DNA of 64,000 bases from Bacillota bacterium (GTDB lineage Bacteria; Bacillota; Bacilli; Paenibacillales; Paenibacillaceae): positions 1 through 64,000 of the forward strand of contig JAEWAQ010000042.1 of the NCBI GenBank assembly GCA_023391635.1. The letters run 5' to 3'. Position numbers and translations under genes: made by a program. The first letter of the stretch is position 1. Each line of letters opens with the position of its first letter. Of the stretch, positions 32,779 to 40,949 are shown in pieces. Below the pieces are notes generated by a model. That model was not told the origin of the DNA, made no database searches, and saw nothing but the letters and a program-made list of their open reading frames with translations.

Positions 32779-33261
32779 ATGATGCGGAGAATTATGATCA
32801 TTGGCGCCGTAGGCGCCGGGAAATCGACATTGGTGAAGGCGCTGTTCGCTGACGCCGGACCGGCGGCCAAGACGCAAAGTCTCGTTTATCGCGATTGGGT
32901 CATCGATACGCCGGGAGAATACAGTGAAAATCCGCTCTACTACCGCTCTCTCATGGCGACTTCGCACGAGGCCGCCGCGGTGCTCATGGTGCATGACGCT
33001 ACGCGCGAACGGAACTATTATCCGCCCGGATTTGCCGGCGGGTTTCCCATTCCGGCGCTCGGGGCCGTTACGAAGACAGATCATCCGAACGCGGATGCGA
33101 ACCGCGCGATCGCGCTGCTGCGGCAATCGCTGCCGGAAGCCGATATTTACTTGACCTCCTCCGCGAGCGGAGAGGGCATAGAGGCATTACGCCATCGACT
33201 GCTGTCCATCGTGCAATCGCCGCCTCTGTCGTCCGCTCCGCCGCCTTCGCCTTCATCTTGA
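32779..33261 (+). CDS. eutP: EutP-family P-loop protein
   Basis: 160 residues. Walker A GAVGAGKST (about 9-17), switch-like DTPGEYSENP (about 43-52), VTKTDHP in the NKxD position (TKTD), so a small GTPase-like fold of the EutP/PduV family. The role is uncertain: association with the shell and an acetate-kinase-like activity have both been proposed in the family. The last ~12 residues are Pro/Ser-rich. ATG at 32779 lies 4 bp after the eutS stop. Confidence 0.92.
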   Translation: MMRRIMIIGAVGAGKSTLVKALFADAGPAAKTQSLVYRDWVIDTPGEYSENPLYYRSLMATSHEAAAVLMVHDATRERNYYPPGFAGGFPIPALGAVTKTDHPNADANRAIALLRQSLPEADIYLTSSASGEGIEALRHRLLSIVQSPPLSSAPPPSPSS

Positions 33262-33357
33262 CCGTTGCCGCGTTCCCGGCAGATCTTTCGCATGTAGCGG
33301 GATTTGTGGGACAATGAAGCCGTAAGGAAGCACTGCGGAAGAGGGATGGTGGAGAAG

Positions 33358-34869
33358 ATGTCTGCGATCATGGCGATGTGCCTGGAACAAACCGTCCTTG
33401 CCCGCAAGGACGCGGAGCGGATCGAAGAGCTTGCGGGCAGCTTGCAGCTAATCGCGGACGTATCGCAATCGGACGTGTTCATCGATTGCCCGACGGCGGA
33501 TCCGGGCGCTGCCCTCGTTGTCGCGCAGGCGCATCCCCGGACGTTTCCGTCGCTCTACCGGACGTCTGTCGTCGGGCAGTTAGCGCAGGCGCACAACGAG
33601 CCGGCGGTGCTGTATACGCTGGTATCCGGTCATCCGGTCGTCGGCTCGCGCGGCACTTCACAGGAGCAGGTCGCCGTCCAGCAGAACGTCGTGCCGATCC
33701 GTTCTTCCGACGACCGGGTAATCGGCGCGTTAATTATGGAGCAGGACATTACCGAGAAAGTTGCGCAGGAACGTCATGTCGAACGGTTATTGGCGACGAC
33801 CGAGACGCTCAGCCAGACGCTGTTCACGTTCGCGATGGCGGAAGACGGCATGCCGCAGCTGATGCACGAAGGCATCATCCTGTTCGACGAGCGAGGGCGG
33901 GTGACCTACACGAATCCGCAGGCGGCGCGCCTGCTGCAGGAAATCGGCGTCAACGAATCGCCGGAAGGCCGCGATCTGGGCGAGCTGTTCTACGACCGAA
34001 TAGATCGGCAACGGCTGCTTGCGCATAACGGTGTGTTTCACCAGGAAATGCAATGGGGCACCCTCGCGTGGGTAGTGAAGGCCGTATCGATCTATCGGGA
34101 GCAGCAAGCATATGGCGGGTTGATGCTGATCCGGGACATTACGGATTTGATGGAAAAGGAGAAGCAGCTTATCGTCAAATCGGCTGTCATCAAGGAAATT
34201 CACCACCGCGTCAAGAACAACCTCCAGACGGTGTCCAGCTTGCTCAGGCTGCAGATGCGCCGCACCCAGCATGCGGAAGTGAAGCATGTATACCGCGACA
34301 GCATCAACCGGATCAACAGCATTGCGCTTATTCACGAGATGCTGGCTTACGAGGGTGCGGATACGATAGCGTTCCACGCCGCCGTCCGGAAAATCGCCAA
34401 GAACGTCATTTCGTCTTCCGCCAGGCCCGATCAGACGATTCGGACGCACGTAGACGGAGCGGCGCTGGCTCTGCCTTCGGAGATCGCGACGACGCTGGCG
34501 CTGGCTGTCAACGAGCTCATTCAAAATAGCGTCGTGCATGCCTTTGCGAACAGGGAATTCGGCGAGATTTCCATTACGCTGGCCACATCCGGGCAAATCG
34601 TTTCCGTACGGATCGCGGATAACGGCATCGGAATGCGCATGGATCATGGAAGATCAGGGATGGGCACGGAGACGAGGGCAGGAGCAGGAACGGGTGCCGA
34701 AGCGGGTGCGGACAAACACAAGGACCGCTTGGGCCTAAAAATTGTAGAAACGCTCGTGAGCGAAAATTTGGACGGCGTGCTGGATATCCATTCTGACGAA
34801 CAAGGGACGAGCGCGCAAATTACATTTCCGCTGTCCGGAGTCGGTTCGAAGGAGGGGGATGCGCCATGA
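33358..34869 (+). CDS. eutW: EutW-type sensor histidine kinase
   Basis: About 503 residues, no membrane helix, hence a cytoplasmic ethanolamine sensor. N-terminal EutW sensing domain (about 1-145; QSDVFIDCPTADPGAALVVA), a PAS domain (about 165-270; HEGIILFDERGRVTYTNPQA), a HisKA_2-type dimerisation segment with the phospho-His in VIKEIHHRVKNNLQTVSSLL (about 280-299), and a HATPase with NELIQNSVVHA and RIADNGIGM. An Ala/Gly/Thr-rich insert (about 440-455) sits after the D-x-G-x-G motif. Start uncertain among ATG 33346, 33358 and 33370. It phosphorylates EutV, whose gene overlaps by 4 bp. Confidence 0.9.
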   Translation: MSAIMAMCLEQTVLARKDAERIEELAGSLQLIADVSQSDVFIDCPTADPGAALVVAQAHPRTFPSLYRTSVVGQLAQAHNEPAVLYTLVSGHPVVGSRGTSQEQVAVQQNVVPIRSSDDRVIGALIMEQDITEKVAQERHVERLLATTETLSQTLFTFAMAEDGMPQLMHEGIILFDERGRVTYTNPQAARLLQEIGVNESPEGRDLGELFYDRIDRQRLLAHNGVFHQEMQWGTLAWVVKAVSIYREQQAYGGLMLIRDITDLMEKEKQLIVKSAVIKEIHHRVKNNLQTVSSLLRLQMRRTQHAEVKHVYRDSINRINSIALIHEMLAYEGADTIAFHAAVRKIAKNVISSSARPDQTIRTHVDGAALALPSEIATTLALAVNELIQNSVVHAFANREFGEISITLATSGQIVSVRIADNGIGMRMDHGRSGMGTETRAGAGTGAEAGADKHKDRLGLKIVETLVSENLDGVLDIHSDEQGTSAQITFPLSGVGSKEGDAP

Positions 34870-35471
34870 ACGGCACAATCGTCATCGTGGATGACGATCC
34901 GATCATTCGGATGGACATCCGCGAGATGCTGGAAGAAGCGGGATACACGGTGACGGGCGAGGCGAAGAACGGCGAGGAAGCGATCGAACGGGCTGCCCGA
35001 CTGGCGCCCGACCTGATCATTATGGACGTGAAGATGCCGGTCATGAACGGGATCAAGGCATCCCGCATCATTCGCCGGATGCAGGAACAGGATACGGCGA
35101 TTTTGCTGCTCACTGCTTACAGTCAGCGGGAACTCGTTCAAGACGCACGCGATGCCGGGGTTTCCGCATACTTGGTCAAGCCGATCACGGAAGCGGATTT
35201 GATTCCCGCCGTAGAGATCGCGCTGAGCCAGAGGGATAAGCTCAAGGCGATTAAGCAGGATCTGGAGGCGCTCAGGCAGTCGGCGGAGGAACGCAAGTCG
35301 ATCGAGCGGGCTAAAGGACGGTTGATGAAATCCTATGCGTTGGACGAGGAAGAAGCGTACCGGAGAATGCGGGCAGCCAGCATGTCCGAACGAATATCGC
35401 TGGCGAAGCTGGCCGAACGAATGCTGACGGATGGTGTGGAGCGATGGTCCGACAAGTTGACTGGAGGTTAG
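34866..35471 (+). CDS. eutV: EutV, ANTAR-domain antitermination response regulator
   Basis: 201 residues. Receiver domain (1-120) with the acidic pocket VDDDP (9-13), phospho-acceptor Asp54 in IIMDVKMP, Thr in LLLTAY and Lys in YLVKPI. A coiled-coil linker and a C-terminal ANTAR RNA-binding domain follow (about 135-195; RAKGRLMKSYALDEEEAYRRMRAASM-type). Phosphorylated EutV dimers bind paired hairpins with A/G-marked hexaloops and prevent termination. The leader at 27501-27571 is the obvious target. ATG at 34866 follows GGAGGGGG. Confidence 0.95.
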   Translation: MNGTIVIVDDDPIIRMDIREMLEEAGYTVTGEAKNGEEAIERAARLAPDLIIMDVKMPVMNGIKASRIIRRMQEQDTAILLLTAYSQRELVQDARDAGVSAYLVKPITEADLIPAVEIALSQRDKLKAIKQDLEALRQSAEERKSIERAKGRLMKSYALDEEEAYRRMRAASMSERISLAKLAERMLTDGVERWSDKLTGG

Positions 35472-36967
35472 CGGGCGATGGCGGCGGCAGCGGACGCGAA
35501 GACGCGCACCGGCTATTGAGTGTCGGCATCGATATCGGTACGAGCACGACCAAGATGGTCATAAGCCGCCTGACATTGTCACGTACTTCCAGCGCCTTGA
35601 GCTTGCCGCGCTATGAGATCACGGACCGGCAGCTTGTGTATGAGAGCCCGATTTATGCAACGCCGCTAAGCAGCGACGACGAAGTCGACGCCCGGCGGAT
35701 CGGAGCCCTCCTTGCGGCCGAATATGCACAGGCGGGGATACGACCCGACGAGCTCAAATCCGGCGCCGTCATCATCACAGGGGAGACGGCCAACAAACGC
35801 AATGCGCGTCAGATCGTGCATCTGCTCGCCGAACGCGCAGGCGATTTCGTCGTGGCGACAGCGGGCGCCGATCTGGAAGGGCTGCTGGCCGGCAAAGGCG
35901 CCGGGGCGGAAGCGCGTTCCAGGCAGACGCGCGGGGTCGTCGTGAACATCGATGTCGGCGGTGGCACGGCGAATGCGGCATTGTTCCGGCGCGGCAAGCC
36001 GATCGGAACGGTGACGTTCCGCGTCGGCGGAAGACTGCTGCAGGTGAACGGCAATGGCGTCATTACGGCGATATCCCCTTCGCTCAGGAAATGGCTGGAC
36101 GCGACCGGCTTCCGGCTGACGCCGGGCACTCGCGCGACATACGAGGTGCTGCGGGAGCTGTGCGAGGCGATGTGCCGGGATATGTTGGATTACTTGGCGG
36201 GGGTTCCCGGCGCGGCAGAACGGCCGACGCTGGAAGCGCTGCTGATAGGCTCGCCTACGAGCCGGATTCCTGCCGATGTCGAAGAATGGTCGATCTCGGG
36301 CGGCATTGGCCGATTGATGGAAGCGGATGAAGCGGGGCCGCTCAATCTGGAACTAACAGCCGTCTATGGCGATATCGGACCGCTGCTCGCGCACACGCTC
36401 AAGGCGCAGGCAGCGCGGTTTCCGATTCGGCTCGGCATGCCGGAACAGACCGTTCGCGCAACCGTGATCGGAGCGGGCATGCAGAGCACGGAGATCAGCG
36501 GCGCGACGACGCATCTGGACGCCGGCCTGCTGCCGCTGCGCAATCTGCCGGTCGTACAGATGGAGCTCACGCCGGCGCTGCTCGGCCATCCGGACGCGCT
36601 GAACGCCGCGTTGCAGGATGCGATGAGGCATGGCGCAAGCCTGTACGAGCCGGATGCCGCTCCGCCGTTCGTGTTGGCGCTGACCGGCGCGCAGCCGATC
36701 GGATACGCGGAGCTCCAGCGGTTATCCGGCGCCATCGCGGCGAGTTATCGCGCCAGCTTCCCGGATAGCCCCGTCATCGCAGTACTGAGCGAAGGGGATA
36801 TCGCCAAAGCGCTCGGCCAGTCGCTGGCAAGCCGGCTTGGAGAGTCGGCGCGCGTGATCAGCATCGATCAGATCAAGGCAGGGCAAGGCGATTACGTGGA
36901 CCTGGGGGAGCCGATCTCCGACATGACGATCCCCGTCGTAGTGAAAACATTGGCATTCGGCAACTGA
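35444..36967 (+). CDS. eutA: EutA, reactivating factor for ethanolamine ammonia-lyase
   Basis: Up to 507 residues; an actin/Hsp70-fold ATPase that ejects damaged cobalamin from EutBC. Marks: LLSVGIDIGTSTTKMVISRL (about 24-43), GAVIITGETANKRNA, NIDVGGGTANAALF, and AVYGDIGPLLA. Start is unclear. ATG 35444 overlaps eutV by 28 bp and gives ~20 residues before the conserved LLSVGID; TTG 35516 would begin exactly at SVGID. A strong TGGAGG (35462-35467) instead serves an out-of-frame 13-codon reading whose TGA overlaps that TTG. Ends 17 bp before eutB. Confidence 0.88.
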   Translation: MVRQVDWRLAGDGGGSGREDAHRLLSVGIDIGTSTTKMVISRLTLSRTSSALSLPRYEITDRQLVYESPIYATPLSSDDEVDARRIGALLAAEYAQAGIRPDELKSGAVIITGETANKRNARQIVHLLAERAGDFVVATAGADLEGLLAGKGAGAEARSRQTRGVVVNIDVGGGTANAALFRRGKPIGTVTFRVGGRLLQVNGNGVITAISPSLRKWLDATGFRLTPGTRATYEVLRELCEAMCRDMLDYLAGVPGAAERPTLEALLIGSPTSRIPADVEEWSISGGIGRLMEADEAGPLNLELTAVYGDIGPLLAHTLKAQAARFPIRLGMPEQTVRATVIGAGMQSTEISGATTHLDAGLLPLRNLPVVQMELTPALLGHPDALNAALQDAMRHGASLYEPDAAPPFVLALTGAQPIGYAELQRLSGAIAASYRASFPDSPVIAVLSEGDIAKALGQSLASRLGESARVISIDQIKAGQGDYVDLGEPISDMTIPVVVKTLAFGN

Positions 36968-36984
36968 ACGGAGGCGACGGAAGG

Positions 36985-38346
36985 TTGAAATTGACGACGA
37001 CGGCTTTCGGAAGGACGTTCCAGTTCAAGGACTTGAAAGAAGTTATGGCCAAGGCCAATGAGGAGAAGTCGGGCGACCAGCTTGCGGGCATCGCGGCAGC
37101 GGACGCGAAGGAGCGGATGGCGGCCAAGCTGGTGCTGGCCGACCTGACGCTCGGCGATCTGCGCAATCATCCGTTGATCCCGGCGGAATCCGATGAGGTG
37201 TCGCGGTTGATCGAGGAATCGGTGAATGAGCCCATCTATGCGGAAATCCGCAATTGGTCGGTCGCCGAACTTCGTGAATACATGCTGCAGTCGAGCACGG
37301 GCAGCGACGAAATACGACGCATCAGCCGCGGCATGACGAGCGAAATGGTCGCAGCAGCCGCCAAGCTGATGACGAACCTAGACCTGGTGCAGGCAGCGTC
37401 GAAGATCGAAGTCACCTCCCATTGCAATATCACGATCGGACAGCGCGGCGTGCTATCCGGGCGGGCCCAGCCGAATCATCCGACCGACAACATCCAAGGA
37501 ATGAAGGCATCGCTATACGAAGCGCTCAGCTACGGCATCGGAGATGCGGTCATCGGCATTAATCCGGTTATCGATTCGGCCGACAGCGTCAAGGCGATGC
37601 TCATCGCGACCAAGGAAGTGATGGATCGCTGGCAAATCCCGACGCAGAACTGCGTACTGGCGCATATCAAGACGCAGATGAAGGCTATTCGCGGCGGCGC
37701 TCCGGCGGACATGGTATTCCAGAGTCTGGCCGGCACGCAGGACGGCAACACGGCGTTCGGCATCGATCTTGCGGTGCTGGACGAAGCGGATGCGCTCATT
37801 CAGCGAGAGGGAACAGGCACCGGGCCGAACTTGTGGTACTTCGAGACCGGGCAAGGCGCAGAGCTGTCAGCCGAAGCGCATCATGGCGTCGACCAGGTAA
37901 CGCTGGAATCCCGCTGTTACGGGCTGGCCCGCAAGTACAAACCGTTCATCGTCAACACCGTCGTCGGCTTCATCGGTCCCGAGTATTTATACGACAGCAA
38001 ACAGGTGATCCGCGCGGGGCTGGAAGATCATTTTATGGGCAAAGTGCAGCAGCTGCCGATGGGCGTGGACGTCTGCTACACGAATCATATGAAAGCCGAT
38101 CAGAATGATATGGACAACCTGGCCGTGCTGCTGGCGGCGGCGGGCGTCAATTACATCATCGGCGTACCGATGGCGGACGACTGCATGCTGAACTACCAGT
38201 CGACGAGCTATCACGATATCGCCACGCTGCGAGAAACGATGCGGCTTCGTCCCGCTCCCGCCTTCGAGCGGTGGCTGGAGCGGATGGGCATCATGGAGAA
38301 CGGCCGCCTGACGGAACTTGCAGGCGATCCGACGCTGTTTATGTGA
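36985..38346 (+). CDS. eutB: Ethanolamine ammonia-lyase large subunit
   Basis: 453 residues, the catalytic TIM-barrel subunit: adenosylcobalamin-dependent conversion of ethanolamine to acetaldehyde and ammonia. Marks include NPVIDSADSVKAML, VLAHIKTQM, FETGQGAELSAEAHHGVDQV (about 283-302; substrate and cobalamin contacts) and GVDVCYTNHMKADQNDMDNL. Length and sequence are ordinary for EutB. Start is TTG at 36985 with GGAGG 10 bp ahead. Paired with eutC, 23 bp on. Confidence 0.97.
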   Translation: MKLTTTAFGRTFQFKDLKEVMAKANEEKSGDQLAGIAAADAKERMAAKLVLADLTLGDLRNHPLIPAESDEVSRLIEESVNEPIYAEIRNWSVAELREYMLQSSTGSDEIRRISRGMTSEMVAAAAKLMTNLDLVQAASKIEVTSHCNITIGQRGVLSGRAQPNHPTDNIQGMKASLYEALSYGIGDAVIGINPVIDSADSVKAMLIATKEVMDRWQIPTQNCVLAHIKTQMKAIRGGAPADMVFQSLAGTQDGNTAFGIDLAVLDEADALIQREGTGTGPNLWYFETGQGAELSAEAHHGVDQVTLESRCYGLARKYKPFIVNTVVGFIGPEYLYDSKQVIRAGLEDHFMGKVQQLPMGVDVCYTNHMKADQNDMDNLAVLLAAAGVNYIIGVPMADDCMLNYQSTSYHDIATLRETMRLRPAPAFERWLERMGIMENGRLTELAGDPTLFM

Positions 38347-38369
38347 GGTATTTAAGGAGGTTAAATAGT

Positions 38370-39230
38370 GTGAATCCAGCAATCCCGCTCGATCAGTTGG
38401 TAGATCAAGTGATGGCGGAATTGGCGCGCAAACTGGCTGTTCCTGACGGTGCAGAAGACCGTGTCGCACAGGACCAGGCCGGAGCCGGCCCTGAAGTTGC
38501 CGATGCGCAGTCCCGCATCCCGAACCCGAAATGGGCGGAAGGGGCGGATGAGCTGCTGGCCAGCACGCCGGCGCGCATCGGCGTATGGCGGGCGGGCACC
38601 CGCGCGCTGACGAAGGAAATGCTGAAGTTCCGCTGCGACCATGCGGCCGCGATCGATTCGGTTTACGGGACGGTCACTCCTGCACTGCTGGACGAATTCA
38701 AGCTGTTCACGGTGGATACGCGATACGGGAATACCGAGAACTATTTGAAGCGGCCGGACATGGGGCGGATCGTCACGGACGAAGGCGTGGAGAAGATCCG
38801 CGCGAGCGCGGCGATGAAGCCGCAAGTGCAGGTGATCGTCTCGGACGGCCTCAGCGCCAGTGCGGTGGAGGCGAACCTGCGCGACGTGTATCCTGCATTG
38901 ACGGATTCGTTGCGGGCGTACGGGCTGAAAACGGGAACCCCGTTCTTCGTGCGCGGCGGACGGGTGGCGGTCATGGACCATATCGGCGAAATCGTGCAGC
39001 CGGAAGCGCTTGTGCTGCTCATCGGAGAGCGGCCCGGGCTCGTGTCGTCGCATTCCATGAGCGCATATATGTGCTACAGGCCGCGCCGCGGCACCGTCGA
39101 GAGCGACCGCACCGTCATCTCCAATATTCATCGCCGGGGTACTCCGCCGGTAGAAGCCGGCGCCTATATCGGCTACGTGCTGAGCCGGATGCTGGAGCAG
39201 CGCGCAAGCGGCGTCAATCTCAGCCTGTAA
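38370..39230 (+). CDS. eutC: Ethanolamine ammonia-lyase small subunit
   Basis: 286 residues. The N-terminal helix LDQLVDQVMAELARKL (about 7-22) looks like the encapsulation peptide that targets the lyase into the shell; a variable, acidic linker (about 24-60) follows. The EutC core then has RIGVWRAGTRALTKEMLKFRCDHAAAIDSVYG (broken here only by my choice of extent), VIVSDGLSASAV, LIGERPGLVSSHSMSAYM and a terminal GAYIGYVLSRM. It binds cobalamin together with EutB. GTG at 38370 with AAGGAGG 9 bp ahead. Last gene of the operon. Confidence 0.96.
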   Translation: MNPAIPLDQLVDQVMAELARKLAVPDGAEDRVAQDQAGAGPEVADAQSRIPNPKWAEGADELLASTPARIGVWRAGTRALTKEMLKFRCDHAAAIDSVYGTVTPALLDEFKLFTVDTRYGNTENYLKRPDMGRIVTDEGVEKIRASAAMKPQVQVIVSDGLSASAVEANLRDVYPALTDSLRAYGLKTGTPFFVRGGRVAVMDHIGEIVQPEALVLLIGERPGLVSSHSMSAYMCYRPRRGTVESDRTVISNIHRRGTPPVEAGAYIGYVLSRMLEQRASGVNLSL

Positions 39231-39255
39231 TGGCGATCATAGAGGCAAGCGCAAG

Positions 39256-39290
39256 AGCCGGGCGAAGATTGACTTCGCTCCGGCTTTTTT
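39256..39290 (+). terminator. Terminator of the eut operon
   Basis: AGCCGG..CGAAG (39256-39267) pairs with CTTCG..CCGGCT (39273-39285) with small internal offsets, followed by six T. A clear Rho-independent terminator 25 bp after eutC. Confidence 0.85.
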
Positions 39291-39293
39291 GGC

Positions 39294-39388
39294 ACGATTC
39301 AGAAAGTATAGGATCAGCTATTCTTTTTCTGAATCGTCTTCGATAAAAACGACATTCTTTATTCCAGAGGACGACGAAGTCGTTTTTA
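39294..39388. repeat. Two adjacent long inverted repeats after the eut terminator
   Basis: Repeat 1: ACGATTCAGAAA (39294-39305) against TTTCTGAATCGT (39326-39337), continued inward by ATAG/CTAT. Repeat 2: TAAAAACGAC (39344-39353) against GTCGTTTTTA (39379-39388), a perfect 10-bp match. No coding frame; the 39231-39471 gap otherwise shows only the eut terminator. Confidence 0.6.
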
Positions 39389-39471
39389 CTTGGTACGGAT
39401 TGGAGGAAATCAGGGGGCGGATCGCGAATGTTTGGTGAAGCGGAATCGCAGATGGGGAAGGAGCGGTGAAG

Positions 39472-39996
39472 GTGAAGATCAGCGGCAAACCCCGTCTCAA
39501 GCTGACGATCGTTGCCGCTTTGGCGGTCCTCTTGCTGGCTTTCGCCGCATGGCGGTTGTTGTTCGGGGACAGCATGCGGTTGGAGCGTATCAATGAGCAT
39601 CTGGACGCAGGCGGCATACGGTTGGGCATGGCGGAAGAGGAAGTCGTGCGGCTTTGGGGACAAGGAGAGTATGTCGAAGGCTTCGGCGGCCATGGCAGGG
39701 ACTACGTGGATCGGCACATTCGCCTCAGTTTCCCAAACGATTCCGACAACGACCTGTACAAGAGAGTCGCACAGCTGTCATTTACGAATGCGGATTATTC
39801 TCTGTTCGGGATAAAGGTCGGGGATCATCGGGAGGATGCGATTGCCAAAATTTCTGCCGAGCGATTCCGGCTGAGCGAAGATTCGCCCAACATCTTCGTG
39901 AATGGGGAATACAGCATTTTGCTGAGCGGCTCGCCAAACCTCTCGGAAATCATGGTCTGGTTCGCGGACAAAGATTTGCGGGACCGGAACTATTGA
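39472..39996 (+). CDS. Membrane-anchored protein of unknown function
   Basis: 174 residues. A basic N-terminus, one membrane helix (about 9-27), and an extracytoplasmic part of ~145 residues. Two similar segments, GIRLGMAEEEVVRLWGQGEY (about 47-66) and FGIKVGDHREDAIAKI (about 112-127), follow the pattern glycine-hydrophobic-acidic-Val/Ala seen in SmpA/BamE-like repeats, so a related small fold is possible. GTG at 39472 has AAGGAG 8 bp ahead (GTG 39466 is too close to it). I do not recognise a family name. No operon partner: the next gene starts 123 bp on. Confidence 0.7.
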   Translation: MKISGKPRLKLTIVAALAVLLLAFAAWRLLFGDSMRLERINEHLDAGGIRLGMAEEEVVRLWGQGEYVEGFGGHGRDYVDRHIRLSFPNDSDNDLYKRVAQLSFTNADYSLFGIKVGDHREDAIAKISAERFRLSEDSPNIFVNGEYSILLSGSPNLSEIMVWFADKDLRDRNY

Positions 39997-40119
39997 GATG
40001 AGTCCATCCACGGGTAACTCGATGCTCGGAGACGCTGCAAGCCGGAATTACCCGGTTTGGTTGGGTAATCCAGAACTCGTAACTACTGTTAGACGATTCG
40101 AACTGGGAGGTATCGAGCG

Positions 40120-40488
40120 ATGATCAGCACCGTCATCCCCATTCTGCGCATCTTCGATGTGACGAAAGCGAAGGAGTTTTACGTCGATTATCTAGGCTTC
40201 GTGGTAGATTGGGAGCATCGTTTCGAAGCGGATCTGCCGCTTTATATGCAAATCTCAAGAGACGTCGTCCGTATCCACCTGAGCGAACATCACGGAGATT
40301 GCACCCCGGGCTCCGCCATTCGGATTGAAACCGAAGGCATTCGCGACTACCACCGGCAATTGCAGGAAAAGCGTTACCCGTTTGCCCGGCCAGGTCTGGA
40401 GCGTCAACCGTGGGGAAGCGACGAATGCTGCGTGACAGACCCGTTCGGCAACCGTATTATATTTTACGAGACGATTAACGTACAATAG
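40120..40488 (+). CDS. VOC-superfamily protein (bleomycin-resistance-like)
   Basis: 122 residues, a glyoxalase/bleomycin-resistance fold: start VIPILRIFDVTKAKEFYVDYLGFVVDWEHR (N-terminal beta-alpha module), then the ending CCVTDPFGNRIIFYE typical of the ShBle/glyoxalase superfamily. The set of metal ligands is unclear, which fits a binding protein rather than an enzyme. RBS GGGAGG precedes ATG 40120. It precedes a second VOC gene by 17 bp. Confidence 0.8.
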   Translation: MISTVIPILRIFDVTKAKEFYVDYLGFVVDWEHRFEADLPLYMQISRDVVRIHLSEHHGDCTPGSAIRIETEGIRDYHRQLQEKRYPFARPGLERQPWGSDECCVTDPFGNRIIFYETINVQ

Positions 40489-40505
40489 AAGGGACTGTGG
40501 CGAAT

Positions 40506-40859
40506 ATGCAAGTTCCGATCCAAAATCAAATCAAAGGCGTCTTTATTCCGGTGAGTCATATCGAGCAGGCGAGAGATTGGTATTGCCGGTTGCTCGACTT
40601 GCCGACGGATGGGGAGATTTTCTTCGGACACATCTACGTGCTGCCGATGCAGGGACAAGCGGATATCGTCCTCGACAGTCAAATTTATGCGCCGGAGAAC
40701 GTGTTCCGCGTACCGGCAATCCAATTGGCGACCGATGACATCGAACAAGCCTATGCCTACTTGCAATCCATAAATGTCGAACTGATCACGGGCATCGAGA
40801 ACGGGCATTGGTTCAATTTCAAGGATCCGGACGGGAATGTATTGATGGTGTGCAAGTAA
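40506..40859 (+). CDS. Second VOC-superfamily protein
   Basis: 117 residues: IKGVFIPVSHIEQARDWYCRLL (about 9-30) and the terminal WFNFKDPDGNVLMVCK, the glyoxalase-superfamily pattern. Not a close copy of its neighbour. ATG 40506 gives the usual N-terminal length; GTG 40497 is the alternative, and both sit at non-ideal distance from GAAGGG. Substrate unknown. Confidence 0.8.
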   Translation: MQVPIQNQIKGVFIPVSHIEQARDWYCRLLDLPTDGEIFFGHIYVLPMQGQADIVLDSQIYAPENVFRVPAIQLATDDIEQAYAYLQSINVELITGIENGHWFNFKDPDGNVLMVCK

Positions 40860-40949
40860 GGGATTCGATACGTAAATTGGAAAAGCGATTCTTGCATAGG
40901 CCATGGCCGGACGAAAATGACGTAATCGCAATCGGAGTTGATGTGTTGC

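Noticed and set aside
35479..35520. Real 13-residue gene
   Set aside because: Too short and low-complexity to call as a gene; kept only as a possible translation-coupling device.
40120..40859. Antibiotic (bleomycin/fosfomycin) resistance genes
   Set aside because: Only the general VOC fold is visible; residues specific to resistance enzymes could not be confirmed.
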